Shown: piece by piece, positions 61,374-64,000 of the stretch
Position numbering within the stretch: position 1 is the stretch's first letter
Layout: each line of letters starts with the position of its first letter
NCBI GenBank assembly: GCA_965116765.1
Contig: OZ220718.1
Coordinates: 5,394,001 to 5,458,000 of the forward strand
From: JAJEEA01 sp965116765
Lineage (GTDB): Bacteria; Acidobacteriota; Vicinamibacteria; Vicinamibacterales; UBA8438
DNA length: 64,000 nucleotides
Reading direction: 5' to 3'
Position numbers and translations under genes: made by a program
The notes under the pieces: generated by a model
Told to the model about the DNA's origin: nothing
Databases searched by the model: none
What the model saw: the letters and a program-made list of their open reading frames with translations, nothing else

Positions 61374-61856
61374 ATGAAGACCGTTGAGACCACCATGAAG
61401 ACCACCAGTCGCCGCTCGCAGGACATCCCCGGCACCATCGCGGGTTCTCCCCATCGCTTGGGGCTTCAGCTCCCGGCGCCGGAAGCCAAGCCATCGCCTG
61501 GATCGGATTTCGAGGATGCGCTGAAGGATCTGGAGGAGTCTCCCGACGAGGCTCGTGAGGAGGGGTACGCGCCGCCGGCCGAGGTGGCGACGAGAAACGC
61601 CCGCCGGCTGCTGCACCGCATGTACGAGCTTCGGCCGTGCCGGTACGAGGTCTACCCGACGCAGGATCGCGAGATGTGCATCTACATCCCGGAGGGTGGA
61701 CGCTCCGTCCTGGTGACGTGCGATCCTGACGGCGGCGTGCACTGCTCGACCAGTCTGGAGCGGGGGCACAGCCGGGCGTACTACGACCGCGACTACGCGG
61801 CCGACCCGCCGCCCAGCTTCCTGCGAGAGGCGCTGGCCACACTGGACGCCGTGTGA
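61374..61856 (+). CDS. Unknown protein, first gene of a two-gene module
   Basis: A 160-residue protein starting at 61374, five bases after a TATCAT box, so possibly leaderless. The N-terminal half is charged and disordered (SDFEDALKDLEESPDEAREE). The C-terminal half is a compact, strand-rich domain: RYEVYPTQDREMCIYIPEGG, then RSVLVTCDPDGGVHCSTSLE and LREALATLDAV. I recall similar small proteins in cyanobacteria and planctomycetes paired with a second small gene. Its stop overlaps the next start by one base. No function known; a toxin-antitoxin-like pair is possible. Confidence 0.6.
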   Translation: MKTVETTMKTTSRRSQDIPGTIAGSPHRLGLQLPAPEAKPSPGSDFEDALKDLEESPDEAREEGYAPPAEVATRNARRLLHRMYELRPCRYEVYPTQDREMCIYIPEGGRSVLVTCDPDGGVHCSTSLERGHSRAYYDRDYAADPPPSFLREALATLDAV

Positions 61857-62278
61857 TGCCAGGATGCGTGGCGAGGAGGACAGAGCAACTCGGGCGACGC
61901 ATATTCTCGAAAAGGACCGCGGATCGGGCATATCGGGGGCGTGTCCTCCCGAAAGTGTTCGAGAGCGATGATGTCCTGATCTCGGTCGACCGGCTCAGCA
62001 CGGCGTCCCCGGCCGATGTGGAGCAGGCAGCCCGGAGGACATCCGTCAACCGGCCCCCGCTTCAGGGGTGGGCAGTCGTCAACTGCGGCGAGGTCCGCGA
62101 TGCCGGGCGGCGGCGTGTGCGCGCCTCTCCACAGACCGACAATCCGTACCACGCCGACATCGTGCTGCTTCCGACGACAACCTGCACCGGCCGCGAGCTC
62201 CGAAAGCAGCATGCCCAGGAGCTTGCCAAGATCGCGCAGTGGCAGCCGAGTTCTACGTGGGTGGCGCCGTCGTCGTAG
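61856..62278 (+). CDS. Unknown protein, second gene of a two-gene module
   Basis: A 140-residue protein whose ATG at 61856 shares one base with the previous stop. It reads RRIFSKRTADRAYRGRVLPK, then FESDDVLISVDRLSTASPAD, GWAVVNCGEVRDAGRRRVRA and SPQTDNPYHADIVLLP. The pattern ASPxxDNPYHADI seems conserved in similar small proteins from other phyla, always beside a partner like the preceding gene. No catalytic motif is certain, though the conserved His-Ala-Asp may be functional. Confidence 0.6.
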   Translation: MPGCVARRTEQLGRRIFSKRTADRAYRGRVLPKVFESDDVLISVDRLSTASPADVEQAARRTSVNRPPLQGWAVVNCGEVRDAGRRRVRASPQTDNPYHADIVLLPTTTCTGRELRKQHAQELAKIAQWQPSSTWVAPSS

Positions 62279-62312
62279 GCAAGAGCAGAAGGCGGCTGTC
62301 CAGGGACTGTCT

Positions 62313-63497
62313 CTATCGCGATCTCGATTCACAGGCGGCCGTCTGTCCACCCCGCAACCCCGCCACCGCCTCGGCGACGGTTTCGATGGCGGTCTCGATC
62401 TCGTCGGCGGTGTTGAAGCGGCCGAGCGAGAAGCGCACGCTGCCGCGGATGCGCGCGTCGTCGCAGCCCATCGCGCCGAGGACGTAGCTGGGCTGGAGGG
62501 CGGCGCTGGTGCAGGCGGAGCTCGACGACACCGCCAGCCCCGGCATCCGCTTCATCAACTTGGCCCCGTCCACCCCCGCGAAGCTGAGGTTGGTGGTGTT
62601 GGCGAGGCGCTCGACGCGGTGGCCGTTCACCTCGACGCCGTCCAACCGGGACTGCAAGCCGGTCTCCAGGCGGTCGCGCAGGGCCCGCCCCGTGCCGTCG
62701 CCGCCGGCCCGCCCCGCGCCGTCGCTGCTGGCGAGGGCGGCGGCGACGCCCATGCCCACGATGCCGGGCACGTTGAGGGTGCCCGACCGCAGGCCGCGCT
62801 CGTGGCCGCCGCCGTGCACCATGGGCTCGCACCGCACCCGGGGGCCGCGGCGGCGGACGAAGAGCATGCCGACGCCCTTCGGCCCGTGGATCTTGTGGGC
62901 GCTGGCGCTCAGCAGGTCGACGTGCATGGCGTTCACGTCGATGGGCTCCTTGCCCCACGACTGGGTGGCGTCGGTGTGGAAGAGGACCCCGCGCTCCCGG
63001 CACAGCGCCCCGATGCGGGCGATGGGGTGCAGGACGCCGGTCTCGTTGTTGGCGTGCATGACCGAGACGAGCACCGTACGCTCCGTGATCGCCGCCGCGA
63101 GCCGGTCGAGGTCCAGCCGTCCGTCGCCGTCGACGCCCAGGTACGTGACGTCGATTCCCTGCCGCTCGAGGTGCTCGCAGGCGTCGAGGACGGCGCGATG
63201 CTCGGTCGTCACCGTGACGACGTGCCGCTTCTTCGCGTACGCCGGCGCGCGGGCGACCCCCTGCAGGGCCAGGTTGTCCGACTCGGTCGCGCCGCTCGTC
63301 CAGATGATCTCTCGCGGATCGGCGCCGATGACCGCCGCCACCTGCTCGCGCGCGGTCTCGACCGCCGTGGCGGCGTCGCAGCCCAGCGCGTGATGGCGGC
63401 TCGCCGCGTTCCCGAAGCGCTCCCTGAGGAACGGCAGCATCGCGTCGAGGACCCGGGGGTCGAGGGGCGTCGTGGCGTTGTGGTCCAGGTAGATCAT
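62313..63497 (-). CDS. iscS: Cysteine desulfurase (NifS/IscS type)
   Basis: A PLP enzyme of 394 residues that takes sulfur from cysteine for Fe-S clusters, tRNA thiolation and, in some cases, selenium metabolism. It starts at 63497 (MIYLDHNATTPLDP). The PLP lysine is in LLSASAHKIHGPKGVGMLFV. The catalytic Cys loop reads AVSSSSACTSAALQPSYVLG, and the aspartate-binding region FHTDATQSWGKEPIDVNA is intact. No iscU or iscR lies next to it. Confidence 0.93.
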   Translation of the reverse strand: MIYLDHNATTPLDPRVLDAMLPFLRERFGNAASRHHALGCDAATAVETAREQVAAVIGADPREIIWTSGATESDNLALQGVARAPAYAKKRHVVTVTTEHRAVLDACEHLERQGIDVTYLGVDGDGRLDLDRLAAAITERTVLVSVMHANNETGVLHPIARIGALCRERGVLFHTDATQSWGKEPIDVNAMHVDLLSASAHKIHGPKGVGMLFVRRRGPRVRCEPMVHGGGHERGLRSGTLNVPGIVGMGVAAALASSDGAGRAGGDGTGRALRDRLETGLQSRLDGVEVNGHRVERLANTTNLSFAGVDGAKLMKRMPGLAVSSSSACTSAALQPSYVLGAMGCDDARIRGSVRFSLGRFNTADEIETAIETVAEAVAGLRGGQTAACESRSR

Positions 63498-63625
63498 CGG
63501 AATCCAGTAAGGTTTAGCGGACGGCTCCGACGCGACGTGCCTTGGGAGTTCTTCGCCGTCGGTTCCGCGAATCGACGGAACGTAGCCGCCGCCACCGCAA
63601 TCGCCGGGGTCGGAGCGCCGCCGGG
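63498..63625. other. Short intergenic gap
   Basis: About 130 bp between the desulfurase start and the end of the right-edge gene; no repeat or clear promoter was recognised. Confidence 0.4.
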
Positions 63626-64000
63626 TCACGGCTTCGTGGCCTTGCCGCCGTGCACGGTGGGTTCCTCGCACCACTGCGTACGGAGCAGGGCGAGTGGGTC
63701 GAGTATCGTGCGCGGCAGGCCGAGCAGTTCGACGAGCACGGCTTCGTCGAGTGCGTGTCGGGTCCGGTCACGGTAGGCCTCGTTCGCCGGCAGGAACGGG
63801 CGCCCTCGGAAGTCTTCGAAGATGCCTTGCGCGCAGGCGTGCTGCGCGTCGGACATACGTGCGGCGTTGAAGGCTGGCAGACTGGGCAGGCGGCTGATAG
63901 TCAGGTTGCTGCGTCCGGCCTGCTGTGTCGTGCCGAACCACCAGAAGAGGATCAGTCCGAGCGTCGTGTTGGCCCACAGGACAGTGGCGGTCTCATCGCG
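63626..64000 (-). CDS. C-terminal part of a larger protein, cut by the right edge
   Basis: An open frame that enters from beyond the window and stops at 63626, giving the last 124 residues. It reads LWANTTLGLILFWWFGTTQQ, then AGRSNLTISRLPSLPAFNAA, LPANEAYRDRTRHALDEAVL and ends QWCEEPTVHGGKATKP. The phrasing resembles the tails of large DNA-methylase or restriction-associated proteins I have seen, but the catalytic part is outside, so the family cannot be decided. The ATG at 63856 is internal. Confidence 0.55.
   Translation of the reverse strand, partial: RDETATVLWANTTLGLILFWWFGTTQQAGRSNLTISRLPSLPAFNAARMSDAQHACAQGIFEDFRGRPFLPANEAYRDRTRHALDEAVLVELLGLPRTILDPLALLRTQWCEEPTVHGGKATKP

Overview
This is a very GC-rich stretch with almost no AT-rich sequence outside a few promoters. 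The gene content points to an Acidobacteriota genome, probably of the Vicinamibacteria type: a large permease of the acidobacterial duplicated orphan (ADOP) architecture next to a PadR-type regulator, a DUF5916 outer-membrane protein, a TonB receptor with an N-terminal carboxypeptidase-regulatory-like domain, several PQQ/beta-propeller oxidoreductases, a tricorn-like protease and a DUF6526 protein. That placement is inference from family content; no rRNA, tRNA, phage or complete insertion sequence was seen.

Layout. 1-6.4 kb: a heavy-metal (Cus/Czc-type) tripartite efflux operon, with the outer-membrane gene open at the left edge. 6.5-14.7 kb (minus strand): a frameshifted Uma2-family gene, RNase HI with a zinc-finger N-terminus, a TonB receptor with a repeated palindromic control region, and a DUF5916 protein split in its glycine-rich segment. 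15.1-19.3 kb (plus): three exported proteins (two-domain carboxymuconolactone decarboxylase-like, Tat-exported SMP-30/gluconolactonase, PQQ alcohol dehydrogenase). 19.4-20.9 kb: DUF4019 lipoprotein and a DUF2089-YIP1-like pair. 21.2-27.2 kb: SRPBCC protein, amtB and glnK for nitrogen uptake, and an orphan RND pump. 27.7-32.4 kb: DUF6526, pterin dehydratase, MOSC protein, an array of perfect hairpin repeats, and an adenylate-forming enzyme plus aldehyde dehydrogenase pair. 32.4-42.7 kb: a LolD/MacB-like ABC ATPase with a giant FtsX-type permease (one frameshift), tricorn-like protease, S9 peptidase and a small membrane protein. 42.7-48.4 kb: ParDE-like toxin-antitoxin pair, an exported protein of unknown function, two PQQ-type propellers and a lipase-like hydrolase. 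48.7-50.8 kb: a three-gene overlapping operon (microprotein, AAA ATPase, TOPRIM-like protein) that looks like an uncharacterised defence module. 51-55.2 kb: the ADOP permease and a PadR regulator fused to a SpoIIE-type phosphatase, with a perfect long palindrome upstream. 55.3-64 kb: amidohydrolase, FetB-like permease, DUF2007, NIPSNAP, NUDIX, a DUF411 copper protein, LON-domain protein, PlsC, a two-gene module of unknown function, cysteine desulfurase and a gene cut by the right edge.

The most striking observation is the DUF411 gene at 58880-59335. An in-frame TGA replaces the first cysteine of the invariant CGCC motif, and a stem-loop with a GG-starting apical loop lies 17 nt downstream, which is what a bacterial SECIS element requires. 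The gene therefore most likely encodes a selenoprotein. Several other genes carry single-base or short indels in repeats or GC runs (7 kb, 13.5 kb, 34.7 kb, 60.65 kb); their clustering in such tracts suggests assembly indels or slipped-strand mutation. Intergenic regions are unusually rich in short tandem duplications, some copying the 3' ends of genes.
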